NCBI GenBank assembly: GCA_019244165.1
Contig: JAFATA010000006.1
Location: 1 to 64,000 of the forward strand
Length of the DNA stretch: 64,000 nt
Direction: 5' to 3'
From: Pseudonocardiales bacterium
GTDB taxonomy: Bacteria > Actinomycetota > Actinomycetes > Mycobacteriales > Pseudonocardiaceae
Shown here: piece after piece, positions 10,322 through 18,922 of the stretch
Numbering within the stretch: position 1 is the stretch's first letter
How the letters are laid out: the number at the start of each line of letters is the position of its first letter
The notes under the pieces: generated by a model
The model's database searches: none
Told to the model about the DNA's origin: nothing
Seen by the model: the letters and a program-made list of their open reading frames with translations, nothing else
Position numbers and translations under genes: made by a program

Positions 10322-12270
10322 CCGGCTGTTCCCACCGGACCGGGCACCAGCGGATTGGGCACCGCTACCCACTGCGAGGCGTGGGGGTCGGCGGACATCT
10401 GGGTGCGCAGCATGGACTTGCACGGGAGGGTGGGACCGAACAGGGCGGCCTGATCACGGCCGGCCTGGGCCGCGAGAGCGCCCTCCGCCGTGAGCGTGGC
10501 GTAGGTCGAGCGGGCGCACCGGGCAACCAGCTCCCACAACCGGGAGGAATCAGCCTGGCTCGCCCTCGCGAGCACGGCGACGACCTGGCTGAGGTTGATG
10601 TTCACGAGCGGGAAGAACAGCTTTGCCCGCAGCTCGTCCTCGTTCTCGGTCAGCAGCGCGCCGACCAGCGTCGGCGGGCGCAGGCCGCAGCGGGTCAATC
10701 GTGCTGGGCTGACCCGGATGCTGCCGAAGTCGCGATAAAGGACACGGACCGGCAGGCCGTGGCGCAGCACCACCACAACGTTTTGCCCATGCGCTTCCAA
10801 CGCAACTCCCCAGCGGCTCAGGAGCACCAACAGCGCAGGCAGCAGGCAGTCGCAGTACCTGGCGAGGAAGCGCGCGGCGGTGTCGCAGCGTGCGTCCCGG
10901 TCGGTGGACGCCAGCTCGTCGAGCACCTCAGCACACAGCGGTCGGCCGCTACGCGGCGAGCGGGCGGCGAGGGCGGCGACCGGAAGCGCGACTTCACCGG
11001 TTCCAGCGTGGCGCTCCGGGGACTCCCGAGCGATCGCGGCGAGACTGGCCGCGGCGCCGAGCGGTTCACCCGCCGCTGGCCGGTAGCTCCCGCTGGCCCC
11101 CTCAGCCAAGCTGACGAACCGGCCGCCGAAGTCGTGCTCGCGCCGGCAGATCTCGGCCATCAGCGCGGACATCACCGGGCCGTTGTGGGCCGTTGCCGGT
11201 GAGATGACGCGGATCGCGGTGGTCAGCCGGACGTCGAGGGCGGTCTTGAGATGGGCGGCCCGCCGGTCCGTCGCGGGGGCGAGGGTGCGCAGCGACAGCA
11301 GCGGCCGGGCGGGGATCCGCGCTCCCGGGATGACGATGACGCGCCCGTCGGCAAGCGCCTCGGCGTAGCGGTGCGCGAGCACGCGGTCCAGCTGCCATGG
11401 GTGGACCGGCAACAACTCGTAGTCGGCCGGATCCCGCCGGAGGCCACGCAGGTACACCTCGGCGGCATCAGCGAGGCCCGGGTGCCAGCGGCGCAGCAGG
11501 TCGGTGATCCCTCCCCGCCCGAACGAGGACTGAGTGAACGCCGACTGCGCGATGGCGACGACCCGGACCTCGATCCGCTCGGCCCACTCCGGAGCGTAGG
11601 CGAACAGCTCCTCGACGGTCATCCCGCCGCGCAGCCGCGCGCCCGGGTGCAGCGGATGCCCCTCGACGACGGCCTGCTCGAAGTGGGCAAGCGGGCTGAA
11701 ACTCGGATCGGTGGCGGCCCGCTGCGCCGCCCAGCGCAGCGAGTTGTTCCCAGGTGCCCCCGCACTGGTCCACTGTTCGCGCCGCCAGGACTCGCCGACG
11801 AGCGCGAGCGCGTGGTTGGCGACGCTGTCCCCCAGCTCGGCGGACAGCTGCCGCCACCGGTCGACGTCGGCCCGGTGTGGCCGGGCCGCCATGACCGCGG
11901 TGAACAGCGCCACGGGGTGGTCGATCAGCTGCGGTGCCGCCCCGTGCCGGGTGACGGCCAGGCCGGCCGGGTGCTCGGCGAAGGGGTCTGTGATCGCGAG
12001 TGGGGCGGACAGGTGGGTGCCGTCGGGCAGCAGGAGCGTCGCGCGGCCAGCACGTGCCGACGGGATAAGGCTATCGATCCGCTCCCGGGACAGCGCGACC
12101 CACAGCTTGCCCAGCGCCATCGCCCGGGCGTGCCGCACGGCCGGCACGTATCTGGGGGCGAGCGCCGGGTACGCGCTGCGCAGCGCTGCCCGCGCAGCCC
12201 GCTCGGCTCTCGTGTCACCGCTGGGTATGAGGACTGGTTCCGGTACCCCTCCGGCTAGGTAACAGGCCAT
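10318..12270 (-). CDS. NRPS-independent siderophore synthetase, IucA/IucC family (first)
   Basis: A 650-residue IucA/IucC-type synthetase, clearly divergent from its neighbour. Motifs include EGHPLHPGARLRGGMTVEEL, LLPVHPWQLDRVL, ARPLLSLRTLAP, KTALDVRLTTAIRVIS, EAHGQNVVVVL and a C-terminal FGPTLPCKSMLRTQM. I took ATG at 12270, behind GAGGGG; a GTG at 12309 adds 13 residues and is also possible. It opens the siderophore operon, just downstream of a probable iron box. No transporter, exporter or reductase gene accompanies the trio, so uptake must be encoded elsewhere. Confidence 0.9.
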   Translation of the reverse strand: MACYLAGGVPEPVLIPSGDTRAERAARAALRSAYPALAPRYVPAVRHARAMALGKLWVALSRERIDSLIPSARAGRATLLLPDGTHLSAPLAITDPFAEHPAGLAVTRHGAAPQLIDHPVALFTAVMAARPHRADVDRWRQLSAELGDSVANHALALVGESWRREQWTSAGAPGNNSLRWAAQRAATDPSFSPLAHFEQAVVEGHPLHPGARLRGGMTVEELFAYAPEWAERIEVRVVAIAQSAFTQSSFGRGGITDLLRRWHPGLADAAEVYLRGLRRDPADYELLPVHPWQLDRVLAHRYAEALADGRVIVIPGARIPARPLLSLRTLAPATDRRAAHLKTALDVRLTTAIRVISPATAHNGPVMSALMAEICRREHDFGGRFVSLAEGASGSYRPAAGEPLGAAASLAAIARESPERHAGTGEVALPVAALAARSPRSGRPLCAEVLDELASTDRDARCDTAARFLARYCDCLLPALLVLLSRWGVALEAHGQNVVVVLRHGLPVRVLYRDFGSIRVSPARLTRCGLRPPTLVGALLTENEDELRAKLFFPLVNINLSQVVAVLARASQADSSRLWELVARCARSTYATLTAEGALAAQAGRDQAALFGPTLPCKSMLRTQMSADPHASQWVAVPNPLVPGPVGTAG

Positions 12271-12321
12271 GGCCCCCTCTAACCCGCTCAGCGGCTGAAC
12301 CCGCAACACTCCGGTCTTCCC

Positions 12322-12342
12322 AGTAAGGGCAGCCTCACTATA
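12322..12342 (-). promoter_or_regulatory. Probable iron box and -10 of the siderophore operon
   Basis: On the minus strand AGTGAGG-CTGC-CCTTACT (12339-12322) is an inverted repeat with 6 of 7 arm pairs matching. It contains the AGGCT and CCT core of the IdeR/DmdR operator TTAGGTTAGGCTAACCTAA, agreeing at about 12 of 19 positions. It overlaps TATAGT (12342-12337), a good -10 hexamer. Repression by an iron-loaded DtxR-family regulator is inferred. No convincing -35 is visible. Confidence 0.5.
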
Positions 12343-12354
12343 CCCAGAGCGCGG

Positions 12355-13722
12355 TTAGTGGCTGCGGATGATCTGACGCAGCCGGGACAGCCGGCCGGCC
12401 AGCGCCCGTTCCGCGCCGTGGTCGCTGGGCTGGTAGTAGTTCCGGCCGACCAGGGCATCGGGAGGGTACTGCTGGGCCAGCACGCCCTCGGGCGAGTCGT
12501 GCGGGTAGCGGTAGCCCTGCGCGTGGCCCAGCCGGGCACTGCCCGCGTAGTGCCCGTCGCGCAGATGGGCCGGCACCGTTCCGATGGCACCGGAGCGGAC
12601 ATCGGCCAGCGCCGCGTCGATCGCGGTGATCACCGCGTTGGACTTCGGTGCGGTGGCCAGGTGCACGGTGGCCTGGGCCAGCGGCAAGCGGCCCTCGGGC
12701 ATCCCGATGAACTGCACGGCCTGGGCAGCGGCCACCGCGGTCTGCAGCGCCGTCGGGTCGGCCATCCCGATGTCCTCGCTGGCGTGCACCACCAGCCGCC
12801 GGGCGATGAACCGGGGGTCCTCCCCCGCCTCCACCATGCGCGCCAGGTAGTGCAGCGCCGCATCGACGTCGGAGCCGCGGATGGCCTTGATGAACGCGCT
12901 GATCACATCGTAGTGCTGATCCCCAGCCCGGTCGTAGCGCACCGCGGCCCGGTCCACTACGGACTCGACGCAGGCCAGGTCGACCTCACAGGCACCGGCT
13001 GAGACCACCGCCTGGGCAGCGGTCTCCAACGCGGTCAGCGCCCGCCGGGCGTCCCCGGCGGCAAGCCGCACCAGATGGTCCTCGGCCGCAGGCTCCAGCG
13101 TGATCGCCCCACCCAGCCCGCGCGGGTCGGCGAGGGCACGCCGGACCAGGGTCTGCACGTCGGCATCGGACAACGGGTGCAGCTGCAGCACCAGCGAGCG
13201 GGACAGCAGCGGCGCGACCACCGAGAAGAACGGGTTCTCCGTGGTCGCGGCGACCAGCACGATGACCCGGTCCTCGACGGCACCGAGCAGCGCATCCTGC
13301 TGGGTGCGGGAGAAGCGGTGCACCTCGTCGATGAACAGCACCGTGGCGCCCGCACCCTGGCGGCCCCGCCGGTGACGCGCGGTGTCGATCACGGCGCGGA
13401 CTTCCTTGACCCCGGCCGACACCGCCGAGAGCGCCTCAAAGCGCCGCCCGCTCGTCTGCGAGACCAGCCGGGCCAGCGTGGTCTTCCCGGTTCCCGGCGG
13501 CCCATAGAGGATCACCGACGTCGCGCCCTCACCCTCGACCAACCGGCGCAGCGGGCTGCCCGGCGCCAGCAGGTGGTCCTGCCCGACGACCTCCTCCAGC
13601 GTGGCCGGCCGCATCCGCACCGCCAGCGGCGCCGCGGCGGGGGGCAACTGCTGCTCGGGGAGGTGCTCGGCGGGCGCGGCACCCAGCAGCTCCTCGTCAA
13701 ACAATGTCCCGTTATCCGCCAT
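12355..13722 (-). CDS. rarA: Replication-associated recombination protein A (AAA+ ATPase)
   Basis: A 455-residue MgsA/RarA/WRNIP1-family clamp-loader-like ATPase acting at stalled forks. The N-terminus has [20 protein letters not shown]; Walker A is [13 protein letters not shown], Walker B is [15 protein letters not shown], and the sensor is AATTENPFF. The C-terminal oligomerisation domain includes [12 protein letters not shown] and [19 protein letters not shown]. Normal length. It follows aspS with about 40 bp between, as in related actinobacteria. The siderophore operon starts about 85 bp beyond its stop. Confidence 0.95.
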   Translation of the reverse strand: MADNGTLFDEELLGAAPAEHLPEQQLPPAAAPLAVRMRPATLEEVVGQDHLLAPGSPLRRLVEGEGATSVILYGPPGTGKTTLARLVSQTSGRRFEALSAVSAGVKEVRAVIDTARHRRGRQGAGATVLFIDEVHRFSRTQQDALLGAVEDRVIVLVAATTENPFFSVVAPLLSRSLVLQLHPLSDADVQTLVRRALADPRGLGGAITLEPAAEDHLVRLAAGDARRALTALETAAQAVVSAGACEVDLACVESVVDRAAVRYDRAGDQHYDVISAFIKAIRGSDVDAALHYLARMVEAGEDPRFIARRLVVHASEDIGMADPTALQTAVAAAQAVQFIGMPEGRLPLAQATVHLATAPKSNAVITAIDAALADVRSGAIGTVPAHLRDGHYAGSARLGHAQGYRYPHDSPEGVLAQQYPPDALVGRNYYQPSDHGAERALAGRLSRLRQIIRSH

Positions 13723-13764
13723 ACCCCGACGGTACCGCCGGTGAGCGCTTTCGGTGGCGGGCCG

Positions 13765-15540
13765 CTAATGCTTCGCCGGCGGGGTCGCGTCCACCCCGGC
13801 CTCGGCGCGCTGCTGGGGCGTGATCGGGGCGGGAGCGCCGGTAAGCGGGTCCAGACCGCCCCCGGACTTGGGGAACGCGATGACCTCGCGCAGGGAGTCG
13901 GCACCGGCGAGCAGCATGCAGATTCGGTCCCACCCGAAGGCAATCCCCCCGTGCGGGGGCGGGCCGTAGCGGAACGCCTCCAGCAGGAACCCGAACTTCT
14001 CCCGCGCCTGGTCCTCCGAGATCCCGAGCACGTTGAACACCCGCTGCTGCACGTCGGGCTGATGGATCCGGATCGAGCCCCCACCGATCTCGTGGCCGTT
14101 GCAGACCAGGTCGTAGGAACAGGACAGCGCCGAGCCCGGGTCCTGGTCGAACCGCTGCGCCCACTGCGGGGTGGGCGCGGTGAACGGGTGGTGCACCGCC
14201 GTCCAGCCGCTATGTCCGATGGCGACGTCCCCGCTGCCCTCGGCTGGCTTGAACAGGGGGGCATCCACCACCCAGACGAACGACCAGGCCGACTCGTCGA
14301 TCAGGCCGCAGCGCCGGCCAATCTCCATCCGGGCGGCCCCCAGCAGCGCCCGCGCGTCCCGGGAATCACCGGCGGCGAAGAAGACGCAGTCGCCAGGGCT
14401 CGCGCCGACCGCCTTGACCAGACCCTCCCGCTCGTGCTCGGCGAGGTTGCGGGCCACCGGACCGGACAGCTCACCGTCCGCGCCGATCAGGACGTAGGCC
14501 AGGCCCCGGTGACCCCGCTGCTTGGCCCACTCCTGCCAGCCGTCCAGAGCCCGACGCGGCTGGCTTGCCCCACCGGGCATCACGACCGCCCCCACGTAGG
14601 GCGCCTGGAATACCCGGAACGGGGTGTCCACGAAGTAGCTGGTGAGCTCGGTAAGCTCCAGCCCGAAGCGCAGGTCCGGCTTGTCGGTGCCATAGCGCGC
14701 CATCGCCTCGGCGTAACGCAGCGGCGGGATCGGGAGCTCGATCCGGTGGTGGACTAGCTCCGACCACAGCTTGGCCACCACCCGCTCACTCAGCTCGATC
14801 ACCTCGTCCTGCGTGACGAAGCTCATCTCGATATCGAGCTGGGTGAACTCGGGCTGCCGGTCGGCGCGGAAGTCCTCGTCCCGGTAACAGCGGGCGAACT
14901 GGAAGTACCGCTCCACCCCCCCCACCATGAGCAGCTGCTTGAACAGCTGCGGTGACTGGGGCAGGGCGTACCAGCAGCCAGGCTGCAGCCGCGCCGGCAC
15001 CAGGAAATCCCGGGCGCCCTCCGGGGTGGAACGGGTCAGGGTCGGGGTCTCCACCTCGATGAAGCCCTGCCGGTCCAGCACGTCGCGGGCAACCATGCCG
15101 GCCTCGCTGCGCAGCCGCAGCGCAGCGATCGCATTGGGGCGGCGCAGATCGAGGTAGCGGTAGCGCAACCGCACGTCCTCGCCGACCTCCACGTGCTCAT
15201 CGAGCTGGAAGGGCAAGGGTGCCGACTCGCTGAGCACCGTCAGCTCGTCGGCGATGATCTCGCAGTCGCCACTGAACAGATCCGGGTTCTCGCTGCCCTT
15301 GGGGCGAACCGTGAGGATGCCGGTGACCTGGACGCAGAACTCCACGCGCAGCCGGTGCGCCTGGCGCGCCATCTCCCCCTCGCGGAACACCACCTGCACG
15401 ATCCCGGTCTCGTCCCGCAGATCAATGAAGATCACGCCGCCGTGGTCCCGGCGCCGGGCCACCCACCCCACCACGGTCACGGTCCGGCCCGGGAACTCAG
15501 CGGCGCACAGCGTGCCGGCATAGTCAGTGCGCATGTCCAA
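13765..15540 (-). CDS. aspS: Aspartyl-tRNA synthetase
   Basis: A 591-residue bacterial-type AspRS: N-terminal OB anticodon-binding domain ([19 protein letters not shown]), class II motif 2 ([20 protein letters not shown]), GAD insertion and motif 3 ([14 protein letters not shown]). Sequence blocks such as [20 protein letters not shown] match mycobacterial AspRS. The longest frame starts at a TTG (15540) six bases after GAGGAG; an ATG at 15534 is two codons inside it. Either start gives a full-length enzyme. Confidence 0.96.
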   Translation of the reverse strand: MDMRTDYAGTLCAAEFPGRTVTVVGWVARRRDHGGVIFIDLRDETGIVQVVFREGEMARQAHRLRVEFCVQVTGILTVRPKGSENPDLFSGDCEIIADELTVLSESAPLPFQLDEHVEVGEDVRLRYRYLDLRRPNAIAALRLRSEAGMVARDVLDRQGFIEVETPTLTRSTPEGARDFLVPARLQPGCWYALPQSPQLFKQLLMVGGVERYFQFARCYRDEDFRADRQPEFTQLDIEMSFVTQDEVIELSERVVAKLWSELVHHRIELPIPPLRYAEAMARYGTDKPDLRFGLELTELTSYFVDTPFRVFQAPYVGAVVMPGGASQPRRALDGWQEWAKQRGHRGLAYVLIGADGELSGPVARNLAEHEREGLVKAVGASPGDCVFFAAGDSRDARALLGAARMEIGRRCGLIDESAWSFVWVVDAPLFKPAEGSGDVAIGHSGWTAVHHPFTAPTPQWAQRFDQDPGSALSCSYDLVCNGHEIGGGSIRIHQPDVQQRVFNVLGISEDQAREKFGFLLEAFRYGPPPHGGIAFGWDRICMLLAGADSLREVIAFPKSGGGLDPLTGAPAPITPQQRAEAGVDATPPAKH

Positions 15541-15584
15541 CGCGGGCTCCTCGGTCGTTCCTCATAGCTCGGACTTGGTAGAGG

Positions 15585-15776
15585 CTAGCCGCCGACCTGC
15601 AGCTGTCGCACGAACGCCCGCCAGGCGGGGGGGAAGATCAGCGCAGGACCGGACCGGTCCTTCGAGTCCCGCACCCCCACCTGACCCGGCCCGACCGCCA
15701 CCTCAACACAACCCATTTCCGCGTTGCTGCGGCTGCTGGTACGTCACACCGCGCCGGGCAGCACTGGGGTGGGCAT
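15585..15776 (-). pseudogene. DUF397 protein gene with one nonsense codon
   Basis: From ATG 15776 the frame reads MPTPVLPGAV, a TGA (15746-15744), then RTSSRSNAEMGCVEVAVG, VRDSKDRSGPALIF and AWRAFV to the TAG at 15585. DUF397 proteins normally have a Trp exactly where the TGA sits (W-R-K/T-S-S-x-S), so TGG to TGA is the simplest explanation. The remainder is intact and in frame, suggesting a recent event or a rare readthrough. It lies 22 bp downstream of an XRE/DUF5753 gene, the usual partner order. Confidence 0.75.
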
Positions 15777-15798
15777 CGCACCTGCTCCTTGCCTACGT

Positions 15799-16662
15799 CT
15801 AGTCGCCCTTCGCGATCTGCCGGATCAGCTCCGTGGACTCGGCGGGGCACAGCGACCGGTGAGCCAGGTTGTCGAAGTCCATGATAAACGTCTCGACATC
15901 CTCGGTGTCTTCCACGTACAGCGTGCCACCCGGGAACTCGACATACGCGACGTCGGGGTCTTCCGGGTCGGGGAAGGCGAGCAGCTGGAACGGGCAGTTC
16001 TGCGCCGGGTAGGCCCCGGCCGCAAACGGCACGACCTGGATCGAGACATGGGGCAGCTCGCCCATGTCCAGCAGGTGCTCCATCTGCTCGCGCATCACCT
16101 CGGCCCCGCCGACCTGCTGGCGCAGCGCCGCCTCGGTGAGCACGCAGTCCAGCCGCAGCGGCGTTGCCTCGTGTAACCGCTCCTGCCGGGCCATCCGCAG
16201 CCGGACCCGCTCCTCGACCGCAGGCTCATCGACCCAGGGCACCCCGCCGCGAACCAGCGCGGTGGCGTAGGCCTTGGTCTGCAGCAGCCCGGTCACCACC
16301 ATGTCCTCGTAGCTGCACACCCAGCAAGCCTCAGACTCCAGGTCGACGAACACCTCGAAGTCCTTGGGGATCGCCGCCGCTCGGTCGTTGCAGGTGGTCC
16401 ACCAGCCCTTCTGGCGGGACTGCAGGGCCAGCGCCACATAGCGGTCGCGCTCCTGCTCCTTGATGCCGTAGACGGTGGCCAGCGCGATCACCTCGGCCGG
16501 GCCGATCAGCTGCTCGGCGCGTTCCATCCGGCTGAGCTTGGAGGTCGCCCAACCCAGCGGGGTGCAGACGTCCTCCAGCCGCAGCCCGGCCTCGTTACGC
16601 CAGCGGCGCAGCGCCCGGGCCACCTTGCGCCAGCGCACCGTGGGGCTGATGCGTTCGCTCAC
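15799..16662 (-). CDS. XRE-family regulator with DUF5753 domain
   Basis: A 287-residue protein with an N-terminal HTH (ALRRWRNEAGLRLEDVC, WATSKLSRMERAEQL) and the C-terminal DUF5753 sensor-like domain (VCSYEDMVVTGLLQTKAYA, RMARQERL, LTEAALRQQVGG, VEDTEDVETF). This is the large actinomycete family paired with DUF397 proteins, often in the style of a regulator-antagonist or toxin-antitoxin pair. GTG 16662 was chosen because AGGGAGAGAG lies upstream and the protein then begins SERISPTVRWRKV as in homologues. Its DUF397 partner is broken, so any antagonism may be lost. Confidence 0.88.
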   Translation of the reverse strand: MSERISPTVRWRKVARALRRWRNEAGLRLEDVCTPLGWATSKLSRMERAEQLIGPAEVIALATVYGIKEQERDRYVALALQSRQKGWWTTCNDRAAAIPKDFEVFVDLESEACWVCSYEDMVVTGLLQTKAYATALVRGGVPWVDEPAVEERVRLRMARQERLHEATPLRLDCVLTEAALRQQVGGAEVMREQMEHLLDMGELPHVSIQVVPFAAGAYPAQNCPFQLLAFPDPEDPDVAYVEFPGGTLYVEDTEDVETFIMDFDNLAHRSLCPAESTELIRQIAKGD

Positions 16663-16839
16663 CTGGGCTCTCTCCCTTCGGTCCAGCTGGCCCCCACCGC
16701 CAGCAGCGCGCAGAGCATATTGCGCATCGCGAAGGGTCGATAACGCAGATCCACCTATCGCAAATTGCGCTACAGCCACCACTGGATCACCTGCCACGAT
16801 ACGCAGCTACCGAACGAGGTTGATCACCGTGCCTTGCTG

Positions 16840-17823
16840 TCAGGTGGACGCCCGCTGACGGATCTTGTCCGGCGGCGCGGAGCCGACGCCGTAGTGCCTG
16901 GTCAGCGCGGCCACCCGGGCGGAGATGCTGCGCTGGTATGCCTTGGGCGCGTACGCGCCCCGCCCGTACAGCTCGTGATAGCGGGGCATCAGCTCGGGGT
17001 GCTCGCGCTGCAGCCAGGCGAGGTACCACTCGCGCGCGCCGGGGCGCAGGTGCAGCACGATGGGGGAAACGCTGCGGGCGCCGGCCGCCGCGATCGCCCG
17101 CACCGCCGCCGCAAGCTGGCTGGGCGAGTCGGTGAGGTACGGCAGGATCGGCGCCATCAGCACCCCGCACCCGATGCCCGCATCGGTGAGCGTGCGACAC
17201 ACGCCGAGCCGGGCGCGCGGCGCGGGCGTGCCGGGCTCGACCTGCCGCCAGAGCGTCTCGTCGACGAACCCCACCGAGACGTTGACCGTGACATCGGTGA
17301 CCTCCGCAGCCTCGCGGAGCGTCTCGAGGTCGCGCAGCACCAGAGTGCCCTTGGTGAGGATCGAGAACGGGTTGCGCGCGTCGCGGAGAGCCTCCAGGAT
17401 GCCGGGCATCAGGCGGTAGCGTCCCTCAACCCGCTGGTAGGGGTCGACGTTGGTGCCCATCGCGATACGGCTGCCCGCCCACCGTGGGGAGGCGAGCTCC
17501 TTGCGGATCAGCTCTGGAGCGTTGATCTTCACCACGATTTTCGAGTCGAAGTCGAGGCCGGCGTCCAGATCGAGGTACTCGTGCGTCCGCCGGGCGAAGC
17601 AGTACCTGCACGCATGGCTGCACCCTCGGTAGGGGTTGACGGTCCACTCGAAGGGCATCCGGGAGCTGGCGGGTACCTTGTTGAGGATCGAACGGGCCCG
17701 CGTTTCGTAGAAGGTCATCCCGCGGAACTCTGGGGTGTCGAAGGTACGCGTGAGGACGTCGCCCACCCCGAACAGGGCGTTCTGGGCGGAGTCGTCAGAC
17801 AGAGTCAGGTGGTCCCACCGCAT
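16840..17823 (-). CDS. Radical SAM protein, Rv2578c-like
   Basis: A 327-residue radical SAM protein. CSHACRYC (CxxxCxxC) holds the 4Fe-4S cluster, preceded by PFEWTVNPYRG and followed by FARRTHEYLDLD, MGTNVDPYQRVEGRYRLMPGI and SILTKGTLVLRDL. It aligns along most of its length with M. tuberculosis Rv2578c as I remember it, and belongs to the SplB-related/Rv2578c group of uncharacterised proteins. ATG at 17823 was chosen because GGTGGG precedes it; the longer frame contains the upstream LexA box. Substrate unknown; the operator suggests DNA-damage induction. Confidence 0.88.
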   Translation of the reverse strand: MRWDHLTLSDDSAQNALFGVGDVLTRTFDTPEFRGMTFYETRARSILNKVPASSRMPFEWTVNPYRGCSHACRYCFARRTHEYLDLDAGLDFDSKIVVKINAPELIRKELASPRWAGSRIAMGTNVDPYQRVEGRYRLMPGILEALRDARNPFSILTKGTLVLRDLETLREAAEVTDVTVNVSVGFVDETLWRQVEPGTPAPRARLGVCRTLTDAGIGCGVLMAPILPYLTDSPSQLAAAVRAIAAAGARSVSPIVLHLRPGAREWYLAWLQREHPELMPRYHELYGRGAYAPKAYQRSISARVAALTRHYGVGSAPPDKIRQRAST

Positions 17824-17835
17824 TGGCCCACCATA

Positions 17836-17851
17836 TCGAACTGGTGTTCGA
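17836..17851. promoter_or_regulatory. LexA (SOS) box
   Basis: TCGAACTGGTGTTCGA is a perfect match to the actinobacterial SOS operator TCGAAC-N4-GTTCGA, embedded in a longer perfect palindrome with 9-bp arms (17833-17841 and 17846-17854). It lies 13 bp upstream of the radical SAM start codon and in the gap after the LLM oxidoreductase gene. LexA repression, released on DNA damage, is the expected control of the downstream gene. Confidence 0.85.
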
Positions 17852-17867
17852 TATCGCATGAGGGCGG

Positions 17868-18773
17868 TCAGAGTCGCGAAGCGTGGCTGGCGCGATCGAG
17901 CGTCGGGGTGATGAGCTCGTCGGCCACCCACCGGGCCACGTCGGCCGGGTAGGGCGCCGGCAAGTTGAGGACCAGGTGGCAGAAGCCAGCGTCGATGAGC
18001 TGCTGGAGGGTATCTCGGGTTCGCGCCGGATCCTCGTAGGAGAGGGGTATCTGTGCCGAACGCGTGATCCCTTCAGGGTCGCGGCCGATCGCGGCACACT
18101 CCTCGTCGAGGACGCGGCTGCGCTGGCTGAGATGCTCAACACTGTTATGGGGCGGGCCAGGCATGTTCCAGATCTCGGCGTGCTCGGCGACGATGCGCAG
18201 CGTGGCCGTCCCGCCGCCGCCAATCAGGGTCGGGGGGTGGGGTCGCTGGATGGGTTTGGGATAGCAGCGGGCCCCCTTCAGCTGGTAATGCTGCCCGGTG
18301 AAGTCGAACACCTCCTCGGTCCACAGGCGCCGGATGATCGTGCACGCCTCGGCGAAGCTGGCGACCGCATCCCGCCACGCGCCGGCAGCTACGCCGTAGG
18401 CGTCATACTCGCGCAACGCCAGCGGCCCCGGGATGCCACCCACCCCGATCCCGAAGTCGAGCCGCCCGTGGGAGATCACGTCGACGGTCGTGGCGATCTT
18501 GGCGAGCACAGCGGGCAGACGCAACCGATTGCTGGTCACCAGCAAGCCGAGACGCAGCCGCTGAGTCTGGGCGGCCAACGCGGCCAGCAGCGTCCACCCC
18601 TCGTAGACCGGTCCGGAGAGGTCTCCGAACGTCGGCAGCAGATGGTCCCACAGCCAGGCGTGCTCGATCTCGGGAACCGTGTCCGCCTCGCGCCAGACCC
18701 GCTGGATCTCCTCGTAGCTAACCTGAGCGGGGGTGGTCTTGATGCCGAAGCTCAGCGCACTGCGTCCGGTCAC
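17868..18773 (-). CDS. LLM-class (F420/flavin-dependent) oxidoreductase
   Basis: A 301-residue luciferase-like monooxygenase-fold protein: EHAWLWDHLLPTFGD, LRLGLLVTSNRLRLPAVLAK, DVISHGRLDFGIGVGG, EVFDFTGQHYQLKGA and PTLIGGGG are the family blocks, in order. Most actinobacterial members use F420 or FMN. The GTG at 18773 has GAAGGGG upstream; a GTG at 18800 would add nine residues. It sits upstream of the radical SAM gene and may be the last core gene before the biosynthetic cluster, or its outermost tailoring gene. Substrate cannot be inferred. Confidence 0.82.
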   Translation of the reverse strand: MTGRSALSFGIKTTPAQVSYEEIQRVWREADTVPEIEHAWLWDHLLPTFGDLSGPVYEGWTLLAALAAQTQRLRLGLLVTSNRLRLPAVLAKIATTVDVISHGRLDFGIGVGGIPGPLALREYDAYGVAAGAWRDAVASFAEACTIIRRLWTEEVFDFTGQHYQLKGARCYPKPIQRPHPPTLIGGGGTATLRIVAEHAEIWNMPGPPHNSVEHLSQRSRVLDEECAAIGRDPEGITRSAQIPLSYEDPARTRDTLQQLIDAGFCHLVLNLPAPYPADVARWVADELITPTLDRASHASRL

Positions 18774-18922
18774 GGTTGCCCCTTCATTGATCCGTATCAC
18801 TAGCCTTGAGTATTCACCCGCGACCTGACGGCCGGCTTGTCAGCTGCGTTGGCTCGCCACGGTTTCGTTCCCCTGGATGATCAGGGCCGTCCTCGACAGC
18901 GACGGTCGCGCGAAGCCTGAGG

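Noticed and set aside
8759-12258. Long plus-strand frames (564 and 335 codons) over the siderophore genes
   Set aside because: Antisense shadows of the two synthetases with low-complexity translations and no ribosome sites; both synthetases are intact on the minus strand.
15580-15592. CTAGCCGCC matching the SARP heptamer, also near 20383
   Set aside because: Both are the complement of gene ends encoding Gly-Gly-stop, single copies without an 11-bp partner or promoter context.
16663-16839. GCGCAATTTGCGATA and TTCGCGATGCGCAA motifs as an operator for the XRE gene
   Set aside because: The near-repeats are short and irregular; autoregulation is plausible for this family but the sequence alone does not support a defined site.
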